Shown in pieces: positions 1 to 8,413 of a stretch of DNA of 53,947 bases; positions within the stretch are counted from its first letter, which is position 1; each line of letters starts with the position of its first letter. The DNA comes from Pararhodobacter sp. (lineage in GTDB: Bacteria; Pseudomonadota; Alphaproteobacteria; Rhodobacterales; Rhodobacteraceae). Location: the NCBI GenBank assembly GCA_020832665.1, contig JAFIEG010000025.1, positions 1 through 53,947 of the forward strand, given 5' to 3'. Under the pieces are notes generated by a model that worked only from the letters and a program-made list of their open reading frames with translations, did not search any database and was not told the DNA's origin. The position numbers and the translations under genes were made by a program.

Positions 1-267
1 ACAGTTCGTTTTTCTTTTGTGCGGGGGCTGGGGGGGGGGGCGGGGGTGTGGGCGCCGCCGCGCCGCTTTCGCTGGCGCCGGCGCTGGCTGACGTTGGCGC
101 GCGCCACCGGCCCCGAGCGGCTGGCCCCGGAATGGTGGCTCGACGATCCCGCCTGGCGCTCGGGGCTGCGCGATTACTGGCGGGTGGAAACCGCCGAGGG
201 GCCGCGGCTGTGGCTGTTCTTTACCCCGCAGGCGCCGGGCTGGGCGGTGCAGGGGCAATTCGCATGA
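1..267 (+). CDS. imuB: ImuB, DNA polymerase Y-family protein, C-terminal fragment
   Basis: This is the 3' end of imuB, whose product is a catalytically inactive Y-family polymerase homologue that links DnaE2 to the beta clamp during SOS translesion synthesis. The recognisable part runs from about base 52 and reads PPRRFRWRRR, then GPERLAPEWW, DYWRVET and RLWLFF, the usual ImuB C-terminal signature. The stop overlaps the dnaE2 start codon (ATGA, 264-267), so the two are translationally coupled. Upstream of about base 52 the sequence is a low-quality G-rich run at the contig edge, so the frame cannot be followed further. Identity rests on these tail motifs and on the dnaE2 neighbour. Confidence 0.85.
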   Translation, partial: TVRFSFVRGLGGGAGVWAPPRRFRWRRRWLTLARATGPERLAPEWWLDDPAWRSGLRDYWRVETAEGPRLWLFFTPQAPGWAVQGQFA

Positions 268-3200
268 GCCGGCTTCCGGGCAGCGCCGCCGGTGGGCAGG
301 GGGGCGCTGCCCCCCTCGCCGCTGGCGCGGCTCACCCCCCGGCGTATTTGGGGCAAGATGAAGGGGGCTATGCCGAGCTTTGCACGATGTCGAATTTCAG
401 CTTCCTGCGCGGCGCCTCGCACCCCGAGGAGCTGGTGGCGCGGGCGGCAGAGCTGGGACTGGCGGCGCTGGCGGTGGTGGACCGCAACTCGCTGGCGGGT
501 GTGGTGCGCGCGCATGTGGCGTTGCGCGAGTTGAAGCGTGCGCAGGCCGAGGGCGGTGTGGTGCGGGTGCGCGGGCAGTTGCGGGTTGATCCGTCGAGCC
601 GGCAGGATTTCGGGGGCGGGGAGGCGCTGGCGGTTGCCGGTGCGCTGCCGCGGCTGATCATCGGCGCCCGGCTGGTGCTGGAGGACAGCCCGGTTGAATG
701 GGTTGCGCTGGCGATGGATCGTGCGGCCTATGCGCGGCTGTCGCGGCTTTTGTCGGTGGGCAAGCTCAGGGCCGGGAAGGGGGAATGCCATCTGACGCGC
801 GCCGATCTTGAGGAGTGGGGCGCGGGGATGGTGCTGATCGCGCTGGTGCCGGATGTGTTGGCGCCCGATGAGGGCAGACCTGAAGCGCGTCGCCAGCGCG
901 GCCGGGCGCTGCCCGTGCTGCGCACGGGCGAGGAACTTCCTGAAAAGCTGAAGCGTGACTCGGAGGATATTGCCGACCTGTGCGCCCTCGCCCGCCGCTT
1001 TCCCGGCAATGTCTTCCTTGGCGCCGCGCCGCGTTATGACGGGCATGACCGGGCGCGGCTGGCCGTGCTTGCCGCGCTGGCGCAGCGCGCGGGGCTGCCG
1101 ATGGTGGCGGTGGGCGATGTGATCATGCATCACGCAAGCCGCCGGCGCATGGCCGATGTGCTGAGCTGCATCCGCGAGAGGCTGACGATCGATGCGATCG
1201 GCACAGCCGCCCTGCCCAATGCCGAGCGCCGGCTCAAGCCCCCCGCCGAGATGGCGCGGCTTTTTCGCGACCACCCCGCCGCAATCCGCCGGACGCTGGA
1301 GATTGCCGCGCGCTGCAGCTTCTCGCTTGACGAGCTGAGCTATGAATACCCTGACGAGATCGCCGGCGGCGAGCCGTCGCAGGCGCGGCTGGAGCGGCTG
1401 ACGCTGCAGGGCTTGCGCCGGCGCTTTCCTGACGGCACGCCGCCGGAAACGCTGGAAAAGGTGGAGAAGGAGTTGCGCATCATCGCCCGGCTGGGTTTTG
1501 CCGCCTATTTCCTGACCGTGCATGACATCGTGGAATTTGCGCGCGGGCGCGACATCCTGTGCCAGGGAAGGGGCTCGGCGGCCAATTCGGTGATCTGCTA
1601 CGCGCTGGGCATCACCGAGGTGGCGCCCGACACGATCTCCATGGTCTTCGAGCGCTTCATGTCCGAGGCGCGCGGCGAGCCGCCCGATATTGATGTCGAT
1701 TTCGAGCATGAGCGCCGCGAGGAGGTGATCCAGCATATCTATGAACGATATGGCCGCCACCGCGCCGGGCTGACCGCGACGGTGATCCATTTCCGCACCC
1801 GCGCCGCGATTCGCGAGGTGGGCAAGGTGATGGGCCTGTCGGAAGACATGATCGCCGCCATAGCCGGGCTGCAATGGGGCTGGTCGGCGCGCGCGCCGGG
1901 CCCCGACCAGCTGCGCGAGCTGGGCCTGAACCCCGATGACCGGCGCCTGGCGCAGACCATGGCGCTGATCGCCCAGATCATCGGCTTTCCGCGCCATCTG
2001 AGCCAGCATGTGGGTGGCTTCGTCATCACCCGGGGCCGGCTTGACGAGCTTTGCCCGATCGAGAACGCGGCGATGGAGGGGCGCACGGTTATTGAGTGGG
2101 ACAAGGACGATATCGACGCGTTGGGCATCCTGAAGGTGGATGTGCTGTCGCTGGGCATGCTCACCTGCATCCGCAAATGCTTCGACCTGATTGCGCTGCA
2201 TGGCGGGGAACGGCTGGACCTGGAGAGCCTGCCGCGCGAATGCCCGCAGGTCTATGACATGCTGTGCCGGGCCGATGCGATTGGCGTCTTTCAGGTGGAG
2301 AGCCGTGCGCAGTTGAACTTCTTGCCGCGCATGCGCCCGCGCGAATTCTACGATCTGGTGATCGAGGTGGCCATCGTGCGCCCCGGCCCCATCCAGGGCG
2401 GTATGGTGCACCCCTATATCAACCGCCGGCAGGGCAAGGAAAAGGTCAACCTGCCCTCGACCGACCTGAAACCGGTGCTGGAGCGCACACTGGGCGTGCC
2501 ACTGTTTCAGGAACAGGCGATGCAGATCGCCGTGGTGGCGGCGGGCTTCACCCCCGAAGAGGCCGACCGCCTGCGCCGCTCGCTGGCCACCTTCAAGCGC
2601 ATGGGCACCATCGGCACCTTTCGCGAGCGCTTCATCACCGGCATGCTGGAGCGCGGCTATGAGCCCGGTTTTGCCGAAGCCTGCTTTGCCCAGATCGAGG
2701 GCTTTGGCGAATACGGCTTTCCCGAAAGCCACGCCGCCAGCTTCGCGCTGCTGGTTTATGTCTCGGCATGGATAAAGCGCCACCACCCGGCGGCCTTTGC
2801 CTGCGCGCTTCTCAACAGCCAGCCGATGGGGTTTTACGCGCCCGCGCAGATCGTGCGTGATGCGCGCGAGCACGGGGTGGAGGTGCGCCCCGTCTCGGTC
2901 AACCATTCGGCATGGGACAACACGCTGGAAGGGCGGCCCGACGGGCATCTGGCGCTGCGGCTGGGTTTTCGCCAGATCAGGGGGCTGCGCGCGGAAGATG
3001 CCGAATGGATCGTCGCGGCGCGCGGCAATGGCTACCCCGATGTGGAAAGCCTGTGGCGGCGCGCCGGGGTGCCGCCCGCGGCGCTGGAGCGGCTGGCCGA
3101 GGGCGACGGTTTCGCCTGTATCGGGCTGAACCGGCGCGATGCGCTTTGGGCGGTGCGCGCCATCCGCGCGCCCAGGCCCCTGCCGCTTTTCGGCACTGCG

Positions 3201-3806
3201 GGCGAGGGCATTGCCGAACCCGCGCCGGATCTGCCGCAGATGACGCTGGGCGAAGAGGTGGTCGAAGATTATCTGGCGCTGCGCCTGAGCCTGCGCGCGC
3301 ATCCGATGGAACTGTTGCGCCCGCATCTGCCGGGACTGGTGGCGCATGCCGCTCTGGGTGCCGCGCCGGTGCGGGTGTCAGTCTGCGGGCTGGTGATCAC
3401 GCGCCAGCGCCCCGGCACCGCCTCGGGCGTGATCTTCATCACGCTCGAGGATGAAACCGGCGTGTGCAATGTCATCGTCTGGCCCAAGATTTACGCCCAG
3501 TTTCGCCGCGCGGTGATCGGCGGGCGGCTGTTGCGGGTGACGGGGCGGTTGCAGCGCGAAGGCGCGGTGACGCATCTGATCGCCGAGACGGTCGAGGATC
3601 TGTCCGAGCGGCTGGCGATGCTGACGGACGCCGCCACGCAGGCCATAGACCCCACGCAAGGGCGCGGCGACGAGGCGCGCCGGCCGGTGGCCACGCGCGA
3701 ACTGCCCCCGCACCACCCTGCCCATGGCTCCGCCCGCCGGCCCCGCGGCGCCCGCCACCCGCGCGATCAGGCAAAAGTGCTCTTTCCCAGCCGGGATTTT
3801 CACTGA
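264..3806 (+). CDS. dnaE2: Error-prone DNA polymerase III alpha subunit DnaE2 (ImuC)
   Basis: The product is a C-family polymerase that extends past lesions in SOS mutagenesis with ImuA and ImuB. The N-terminal PHP domain begins with YAELCTMSNFSFLRGASHP. The polymerase core carries PDIDVDFEHERREEV (the PDIDxDF active-site motif), and the C-terminus has an OB-fold and ends KVLFPSRDFH, as DnaE2 proteins do. With the ATG at 264 it is 1180 residues, slightly long for the family. That start overlaps the imuB stop (ATGA). The first roughly 30 codons cross a dispersed repeat (299-366), so a TTG at 348, just before the conserved YAEL, is a serious alternative. No proofreading exonuclease motifs are evident in the PHP domain. 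Confidence 0.93.
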   Translation: MSRLPGSAAGGQGGAAPLAAGAAHPPAYLGQDEGGYAELCTMSNFSFLRGASHPEELVARAAELGLAALAVVDRNSLAGVVRAHVALRELKRAQAEGGVVRVRGQLRVDPSSRQDFGGGEALAVAGALPRLIIGARLVLEDSPVEWVALAMDRAAYARLSRLLSVGKLRAGKGECHLTRADLEEWGAGMVLIALVPDVLAPDEGRPEARRQRGRALPVLRTGEELPEKLKRDSEDIADLCALARRFPGNVFLGAAPRYDGHDRARLAVLAALAQRAGLPMVAVGDVIMHHASRRRMADVLSCIRERLTIDAIGTAALPNAERRLKPPAEMARLFRDHPAAIRRTLEIAARCSFSLDELSYEYPDEIAGGEPSQARLERLTLQGLRRRFPDGTPPETLEKVEKELRIIARLGFAAYFLTVHDIVEFARGRDILCQGRGSAANSVICYALGITEVAPDTISMVFERFMSEARGEPPDIDVDFEHERREEVIQHIYERYGRHRAGLTATVIHFRTRAAIREVGKVMGLSEDMIAAIAGLQWGWSARAPGPDQLRELGLNPDDRRLAQTMALIAQIIGFPRHLSQHVGGFVITRGRLDELCPIENAAMEGRTVIEWDKDDIDALGILKVDVLSLGMLTCIRKCFDLIALHGGERLDLESLPRECPQVYDMLCRADAIGVFQVESRAQLNFLPRMRPREFYDLVIEVAIVRPGPIQGGMVHPYINRRQGKEKVNLPSTDLKPVLERTLGVPLFQEQAMQIAVVAAGFTPEEADRLRRSLATFKRMGTIGTFRERFITGMLERGYEPGFAEACFAQIEGFGEYGFPESHAASFALLVYVSAWIKRHHPAAFACALLNSQPMGFYAPAQIVRDAREHGVEVRPVSVNHSAWDNTLEGRPDGHLALRLGFRQIRGLRAEDAEWIVAARGNGYPDVESLWRRAGVPPAALERLAEGDGFACIGLNRRDALWAVRAIRAPRPLPLFGTAGEGIAEPAPDLPQMTLGEEVVEDYLALRLSLRAHPMELLRPHLPGLVAHAALGAAPVRVSVCGLVITRQRPGTASGVIFITLEDETGVCNVIVWPKIYAQFRRAVIGGRLLRVTGRLQREGAVTHLIAETVEDLSERLAMLTDAATQAIDPTQGRGDEARRPVATRELPPHHPAHGSARRPRGARHPRDQAKVLFPSRDFH
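299..366 (+). repeat. Dispersed GC-rich hairpin repeat, copy 1
   Basis: This copy begins with the hairpin GGGGGGCGCTGCCCCCC (299-315), has a variable centre, and ends with CCCCCCGGCGTATTT and GGCAAGATGAAGGGG. The same layout recurs at about 12523, 36290, 39420, 46625 and 53871. Here the repeat sits across the imuB-dnaE2 junction and is read through as dnaE2 codons if the ATG start is used. Its function is unknown. Confidence 0.8.
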
Positions 3807-3864
3807 CAGCACGGGCCGCGGCCGGTAACCTGTAGTGCGAAGATGCCGGTGGCGGAGTGCCGAC

Positions 3865-4488
3865 ATGGCAGCGGACGAGATATTGCTCAAGGCGCTTGGC
3901 GTGCTGGCCGCGCTGGCCTTGGCGATCATGGTCCCGGCGGCACTTTCGGGTGATCAAGGCACCGCCGAGCGCGCCGAGCCCGCCACAAACAGGCCCGAGC
4001 CGCCGCCCTACACGCTGACGCTTTCACCCGGCCAGAGCCGTATCGACCTGCAAGGCCGCATCGATTTCGGCATCACCGCCGAGCTGAGCGCGCTTCTCGA
4101 GGACGCGCCCGGCGTGCGCACCCTGCGCCTGCAAAGCCCCGGCGGGCGGGTGGCCGAGGCGCGCGGGCTGGTCACGCTGGTCAAGCGTTTCGCGCTCGCC
4201 ACCACGGCGCGCGGCGATTGCGCCTCGGCCTGCACGCTGGTCTTCATCGCCGGGCACAGCCGCGAACTGGCCCCCGGCGCGCGGCTGGGCTTTCACGCCT
4301 ATGCGCAGCACTCGCAAATGTTCGGACTGATCGACCCGGCGGCCGAACAGGCGCGCGACAGCGCGCTCTTCGCCGAGGCCGGGGTTGATGCCGAATTCAT
4401 CGACCGCGCGATGGCCACGCCGCACCGGGCGATGTGGTTTCCCGGCCGGCGCGCCCTGATCGATGCCGGCGTGATCGACCAGCCCTGA
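3865..4488 (+). CDS. ClpP-fold exported or membrane-anchored protein (COG3904-like)
   Basis: The protein has 207 residues from the ATG at 3865; an upstream ATG at 3835 would add ten residues. An N-terminal hydrophobic segment (ALGVLAALALAIMVPAAL) is followed by a Pro-rich linker and a ClpP/crotonase-like fold. I see RLQSPGGRVAEARGL, then DCASACTLVFIAG where ClpP-type enzymes carry the catalytic Ser, and LGFHAY, which supplies a candidate His. This matches a family of predicted periplasmic ClpP-like proteins common in alphaproteobacteria; the physiological role is not established. It lies 58 bases after dnaE2 on the same strand, and co-transcription is possible but not shown. Confidence 0.75.
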   Translation: MAADEILLKALGVLAALALAIMVPAALSGDQGTAERAEPATNRPEPPPYTLTLSPGQSRIDLQGRIDFGITAELSALLEDAPGVRTLRLQSPGGRVAEARGLVTLVKRFALATTARGDCASACTLVFIAGHSRELAPGARLGFHAYAQHSQMFGLIDPAAEQARDSALFAEAGVDAEFIDRAMATPHRAMWFPGRRALIDAGVIDQP

Positions 4489-4521
4489 ACGCAAGCCCGC
4501 CCGATCGGCCCGCGCGGGGGC

Positions 4522-4543
4522 GGCGGGGTGAACCCCGCCCTAC
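4522..4543. repeat. Short palindromic repeat (GGCGGGGT-GA-ACCCCGCC) ending in CTAC
   Basis: An 8-bp perfect inverted repeat with a 2-nt centre is followed by CTAC. The CTA of the repeat supplies the stop codon (TAG on the minus strand) of the methyltransferase gene. A related element lies on the other side of the gene at 6222-6279, and a third relative (TAGGGTGGG...CCCACCCTA) is at 23313-23338. Confidence 0.7.
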
Positions 4544-6159
4544 AGGTCCAGCCGGCTTTGCCGCCCCTTGTCTTCCTCGCGCGCGGCGCGCTTGAAGGCG
4601 TCGTCGCGCCGCGCGGGCAGGATCACGGCGCGGTCGCGCAGGGAAAGCGCCTGTTCGATGGGCACGATCTGGATGCGCGGCACGGGCTCGAAGCCATCGA
4701 GCGCGAACTGCCCGGCGGCGGCGGCCTCGGCCACCATGGGCTTCGTGGGCTCGGCCAGGGTCAGGAAGATGCCGATATCGGCGCGCTCGCGCTCGATCAC
4801 CCCGCGCAGATCGCGGATCATCGACACGCCGACATTGTCGCCGGCCTTGACGCTGACAATGGCGCGGCTGGTCTTGCCGAAATAGATGTTGCCGTCGATG
4901 CCCCTGTCGGCGCCCTTTTTCGACAGGTTGCCGGGGTGCGCGTTGAGCAGCGACAGCGCCCATTTCTCGAACTCGAAATAGTAGTTCTTGTCGTCGCGGC
5001 CCCGGCGGGCAAGGTCGCGCGCGCCGGCAAGGTCTTGCGGCACGCCATGGGTGGTGAACTGCACCCCTTCGAAGGCATCGCGCAGGCGCTTCTCGATCAG
5101 CCCGATGGCCAGATGGGTGACGTCGATGCCAATCCATTGCCGCCCCAGCTTCTCGGCGGCGTGAACGGTGGTGCCGCAGCCGCAGAACGGATCGAGCACC
5201 ACATCGCCCTCGTTCGAGGACGCGACGATGATGCGCTCCAGAAGCGCGACGGGTTTCTGGGTGGGGTAGCCGAGGCGTTCTTGGGCTTGGGAATTGATCG
5301 GATGAATATCATCCCACAAGGTGTGAATTGCGCGCCCTTTCGATTCATCCAAGTAGAGCTTTAGCCGGATGCGCCCCTCTTTGTTTTTGGGGAAATAAAG
5401 CCGACCCTCTGCATCATATTTTTCCATCAGTTCCCGTGATATCGACCAACCATTAGGGTGAGGTTTGTATCCCTTGTATTCATAATGCAGGTTGGGCCTT
5501 ATTCCAGGGTTTCTTAAATCACGCGTCGTGAAGCGCCGCCCGTCGGGCTCCACATATGTATATTTCTTAGCAATATTATCACCAGAGAGTGGCGCGTAGG
5601 GCTTGTTCCATGTTGGTTTGCCGGTCTTGCTGAAATACAGAATGGTGTCTGTAACGTCGCCATAGTTGGCCGACACATTTCCATGTGCGCTTGTCCTTTT
5701 CCACACAATTTCGTTGTGGAAATTCCGCGCCCCGAACACCGCATCCAGCAATATCTTCAGGTAATGGCTCGCCGTCGGGTCGCAGTGCAGGTAAAGGCTG
5801 CCGGTGGGTTTGAGCACCCGGTGCAGCTCAAGCAGCCGCACCGCCATCATGGCCAGATAGGCCATCATGTCATTCTCGCCCAGAAAGCTGCGCATCGCGC
5901 GCAGCATCTCGGCGGCGTTGCCATTGCCCGAGCGCAGCACCTCGCCAAAGGCGGCCTCGGCGCTGTCGTTCCAGTGCCAGGTGTCGTCAAACGCCTCGAT
6001 CTGCGCCGCGCTCTCCTGTCCGGATGGCCCCTTGAACAGCACATTGTAGCTGGCGTTCGAGTTGAAGGGAGGGTCGAGATAGATCAGGTCCACGCTCTCG
6101 CTGGCGATGGACTCACGCATCACGCTCAGATTATCGCCGTAGAACAGGTGATTGCCCAT
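4540..6159 (-). CDS. N6-adenine/cytosine-N4 DNA methyltransferase fused to Mrr-like nuclease domain
   Basis: The 539-residue protein has a permuted (beta-class) amino-MTase order. Motif IV DPPF is at residues 29-32, a central target-recognition region spans about 150-285, and the AdoMet-binding motif DPFCGCGT is at 323-330. After the methylase, residues about 395-470 carry KKGADRGIDG and IVSVKAG, the D...xVK pattern of Mrr-type PD-(D/E)xK endonucleases. It may therefore modify and cut, or the tail may only bind DNA. No separate restriction gene is adjacent. The central region (about 5304-5710) is clearly more AT-rich than the rest, suggesting an exchanged recognition domain. GC palindromes flank the gene on both sides. 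Specificity cannot be read from the sequence. Confidence 0.85.
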   Translation of the reverse strand: MGNHLFYGDNLSVMRESIASESVDLIYLDPPFNSNASYNVLFKGPSGQESAAQIEAFDDTWHWNDSAEAAFGEVLRSGNGNAAEMLRAMRSFLGENDMMAYLAMMAVRLLELHRVLKPTGSLYLHCDPTASHYLKILLDAVFGARNFHNEIVWKRTSAHGNVSANYGDVTDTILYFSKTGKPTWNKPYAPLSGDNIAKKYTYVEPDGRRFTTRDLRNPGIRPNLHYEYKGYKPHPNGWSISRELMEKYDAEGRLYFPKNKEGRIRLKLYLDESKGRAIHTLWDDIHPINSQAQERLGYPTQKPVALLERIIVASSNEGDVVLDPFCGCGTTVHAAEKLGRQWIGIDVTHLAIGLIEKRLRDAFEGVQFTTHGVPQDLAGARDLARRGRDDKNYYFEFEKWALSLLNAHPGNLSKKGADRGIDGNIYFGKTSRAIVSVKAGDNVGVSMIRDLRGVIERERADIGIFLTLAEPTKPMVAEAAAAGQFALDGFEPVPRIQIVPIEQALSLRDRAVILPARRDDAFKRAAREEDKGRQSRLDL

Positions 6160-6221
6160 TGCCGCCCCTCTTGCCGCCAGCCTGACGCGGGCAGGTTAAC
6201 GCAAGGTTGCAGGGCGGGCCA

Positions 6222-6279
6222 GTAGGGCGGCGTTGATCGCCCGGCGGCGCGCGGGGTGGCAGCATGAACCCCGCCCTAC
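6222..6279. repeat. Imperfect palindromic repeat bounded by GTAGGGCGG / CCGCCCTAC
   Basis: Terminal 9-bp inverted repeats at 6222-6230 and 6271-6279 enclose an inner pair, GCGGGGT (6251-6257) and ACCCCGC (6268-6274). It lies upstream of the methyltransferase start and is related to the element at its 3' end (4522-4543). The rest of the 6160-6363 gap shows nothing else that I recognise. Confidence 0.6.
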
Positions 6280-6363
6280 GGGGCATCCACCGTGACGCAA
6301 CGCTGTGCCTTGCATGGCGGCGCGGTGGCCCTAGTCTGTGCCACAGGCAAACGGGAGGACGCC

Positions 6364-7230
6364 ATGGACAAGGTGCTTTACGAGAAGGACGGGCGCATCG
6401 CGCGCATCACGCTGAACCGGCCCGAGGTGCTCAACGCCATCGATGACGAGGTGCCGGTGCTGTTGCAGGGCGCCGTCGAACGCGCCGATGCCGATGACGG
6501 CGTACATGTCATCGTGCTGTCGGGCGCGGGGCGGGCCTTTTGCGCCGGTTATGACCTGACCTATTATGCCGAGGCCGCGGCGGGCGAGGGCAACGCGATC
6601 ACCCAGGAGATGCCCTGGGACCCGATACAGGATTACCGCTTCATGTGGCGCAACACCCAGGCCTTCATGGCGCTTTGGCGGGCGATGAAGCCGGTGCTGT
6701 GCAAGGTGCATGGCTATGCCGTGGCCGGGGGCTCGGACATCGCGCTTTGTTCGGATTTCGTAATCATGGAGGAAGAGGCCGAGATCGGCTACATGCCGAC
6801 TCGCGTCTGGGGCTGCCCGACAACGGCGATGTGGGTCTATCGGATGGGCGCCGAGCGCGCCAAGCGGATGCTGTTTACCGGCGACAAGATAAGCGGGCGC
6901 GAGGCGGCCGACATGGGGCTGGTGCTGAAAGCGGTGCCGGCCGAGCGGCTGGATGACGAGGTGGAAGGCTTTGCCGCGCGCATGGCCGGGGTGCCGATCA
7001 ACCAGCTGGCAATGCAGAAGCTGGTGATCAACCAGGCGATCGAGGCCCAGGGGCTGATGAACACCCAGCGCATGGCGACGATCTTCGACGGCATAACGCG
7101 CCACTCGCCCGAGGGGTTGAACTTCAAGGCCCGCGCCGAGGCGCATGGCTGGAAGCACGCAGTGGTGGAGCGCGATCAGGGCACCTATGACTGGACCGAG
7201 AACAAGGAGATGCCGCTGCGCAACCGGTGA
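6364..7230 (+). CDS. Enoyl-CoA hydratase/isomerase (crotonase) family protein
   Basis: The 288-residue crotonase starts at the ATG at 6364, which has a GGGAGG ribosome site nine bases upstream; the longer upstream reading lacks one. The N-terminal beta strands read IARITLNRPEVLNAI. Oxyanion-hole segments are GAGRAFCAGYDL and KVHGYAVAGGSDIALCSD. The family hydrates or isomerises 2-enoyl-CoAs in beta-oxidation or aromatic degradation. It stands alone, with hairpin-rich spacer behind it, so its substrate cannot be assigned from context. The insertion around DYRFMWRNTQAFMALWRAMK is longer than in housekeeping FadB-type hydratases. Confidence 0.88.
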   Translation: MDKVLYEKDGRIARITLNRPEVLNAIDDEVPVLLQGAVERADADDGVHVIVLSGAGRAFCAGYDLTYYAEAAAGEGNAITQEMPWDPIQDYRFMWRNTQAFMALWRAMKPVLCKVHGYAVAGGSDIALCSDFVIMEEEAEIGYMPTRVWGCPTTAMWVYRMGAERAKRMLFTGDKISGREAADMGLVLKAVPAERLDDEVEGFAARMAGVPINQLAMQKLVINQAIEAQGLMNTQRMATIFDGITRHSPEGLNFKARAEAHGWKHAVVERDQGTYDWTENKEMPLRNR

Positions 7231-7249
7231 GGCCGTTCTGCGAGCGCTG

Positions 7250-7312
7250 CCCGTGCCTGACGGCACGGGAGGGTAGACAATCCAGGGAATCCGAACCGAT
7301 CCAACGGATTCC
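7250..7312 (+). terminator. Two successive hairpins after the crotonase gene
   Basis: The first hairpin has an 8-bp stem (7250-7257 with 7262-7269) and a TGAC loop. The second pairs GGAATCCG (7286-7293) with CGGATTCC (7305-7312) across an 11-nt loop. Neither is followed by a convincing T run, so this is a possible factor-dependent or processing-type terminator rather than a clear intrinsic one. Confidence 0.4.
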
Positions 7313-7368
7313 GGATGACAAGCGCAGACGGGGCTTGCCGGGCAGGTGTGGGCGGGTAAGCAAGGCGT

Positions 7369-8403
7369 ATGGACCCTGCCGCGTTGAAGTCAGAATTGCT
7401 TGATCAGGCCCTTGCCGAGGGCTTTGCCGCCATGGGCGTGGCGCGGCCCGATGCGGTGCCGCTGGCGGCATCGCGGCTGGGCGATTTCGTCGCCGCCGGC
7501 CGGCATGGGCAGATGGCGTGGATGGAAGAGCGCATGCATTGGCGCGGCGACCCGGCGGCGCTGTGGCCCGAGGCGCGCTCGGTGATCATGCTGGCCGAGC
7601 TATACACCCCTGCGTATGACCCGCTGGCGCTGCTGCAAGAACGTGGGCGCGGCGTGGTTTCGGCCTATGCGCAGGGGCGCGATTATCACGATGTGGTCAA
7701 GAAGCGGCTCAAGCGGCTGGGGCGCTGGCTGATTGGCCGGGCGGGCGGCGAGATCAAGGTCTTCGTCGATACCGCGCCGGTGATGGAAAAGCCGCTGGCG
7801 CAGGCCGCCGGGCTGGGCTGGCAGGGCAAGCACACCAACCTGCTTTCACGCGAGCTGGGCAACTGGTTCTTTCTGGGCGCCATCTTCACCACGCTGCCCC
7901 TGCCGCCCGATGCGCCCGAGGGCGAACACTGCGGCTCGTGCACCGCCTGTCTGGATATCTGCCCCACAAGCGCCTTTCCCGCGCCCTTCCAGCTCGATGC
8001 GCGGCGCTGCATTTCCTACCTGACGATCGAGCACAAGGGCCCGGTTGATCCCGATCTGCGCCCGGCGCTGGGCAACCGCATCTATGGCTGCGATGATTGC
8101 CTGGCCGTCTGCCCGTGGAACAAGTTCGCCCGCGCCGCGCATGAGGTGAAATACGCCTCAGGCGATGGCATGCCCGCCCCCGATCTGGCCGAACTGGCGG
8201 CGCTGGATGATGCCGGTTTTCGCGCGCGGTTTTCCGGCTCGCCCATCAAGCGCATCGGGCGCGACCGTTTTGTGCGCAACGTGCTCTATGCCATCGGCAA
8301 TTCCGGCGTGGCCCGGCTGCGCCCGGCGGCGCAAGCGCTGGTCGATGACCCAGACCCGGCGGTGGCCGATGCCGCCCGCTGGGCGCTGGCGCGGCTGCCC
8401 TGA
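7369..8403 (+). CDS. queG: Epoxyqueuosine reductase QueG
   Basis: QueG reduces epoxyqueuosine to queuosine in tRNA wobble positions, using cobalamin and two [4Fe-4S] clusters in the cytosol. The 344-residue length fits the family. The ferredoxin-like part shows [12 protein letters not shown] and [10 protein letters not shown], which supply the eight cluster cysteines. The upstream cobalamin-binding portion contains [26 protein letters not shown], in which the conserved DTAPVxEK motif includes the catalytic Asp. The C-terminal HEAT-like tail ([21 protein letters not shown]) is typical. It converges on the GST gene with only ten bases between stop codons. Confidence 0.95.
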   Translation: MDPAALKSELLDQALAEGFAAMGVARPDAVPLAASRLGDFVAAGRHGQMAWMEERMHWRGDPAALWPEARSVIMLAELYTPAYDPLALLQERGRGVVSAYAQGRDYHDVVKKRLKRLGRWLIGRAGGEIKVFVDTAPVMEKPLAQAAGLGWQGKHTNLLSRELGNWFFLGAIFTTLPLPPDAPEGEHCGSCTACLDICPTSAFPAPFQLDARRCISYLTIEHKGPVDPDLRPALGNRIYGCDDCLAVCPWNKFARAAHEVKYASGDGMPAPDLAELAALDDAGFRARFSGSPIKRIGRDRFVRNVLYAIGNSGVARLRPAAQALVDDPDPAVADAARWALARLP

Positions 8404-8413
8404 TCTTGCACGC

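Noticed and set aside
174-3347. Very long open frame antisense to dnaE2 (and similar long antisense frames at 12527-14689 and 20196-22577)
   Set aside because: High-GC coding DNA creates long open frames on the opposite strand. The translations show no family motifs and are His/Gln/Arg-rich, while the sense frames are clear genes.
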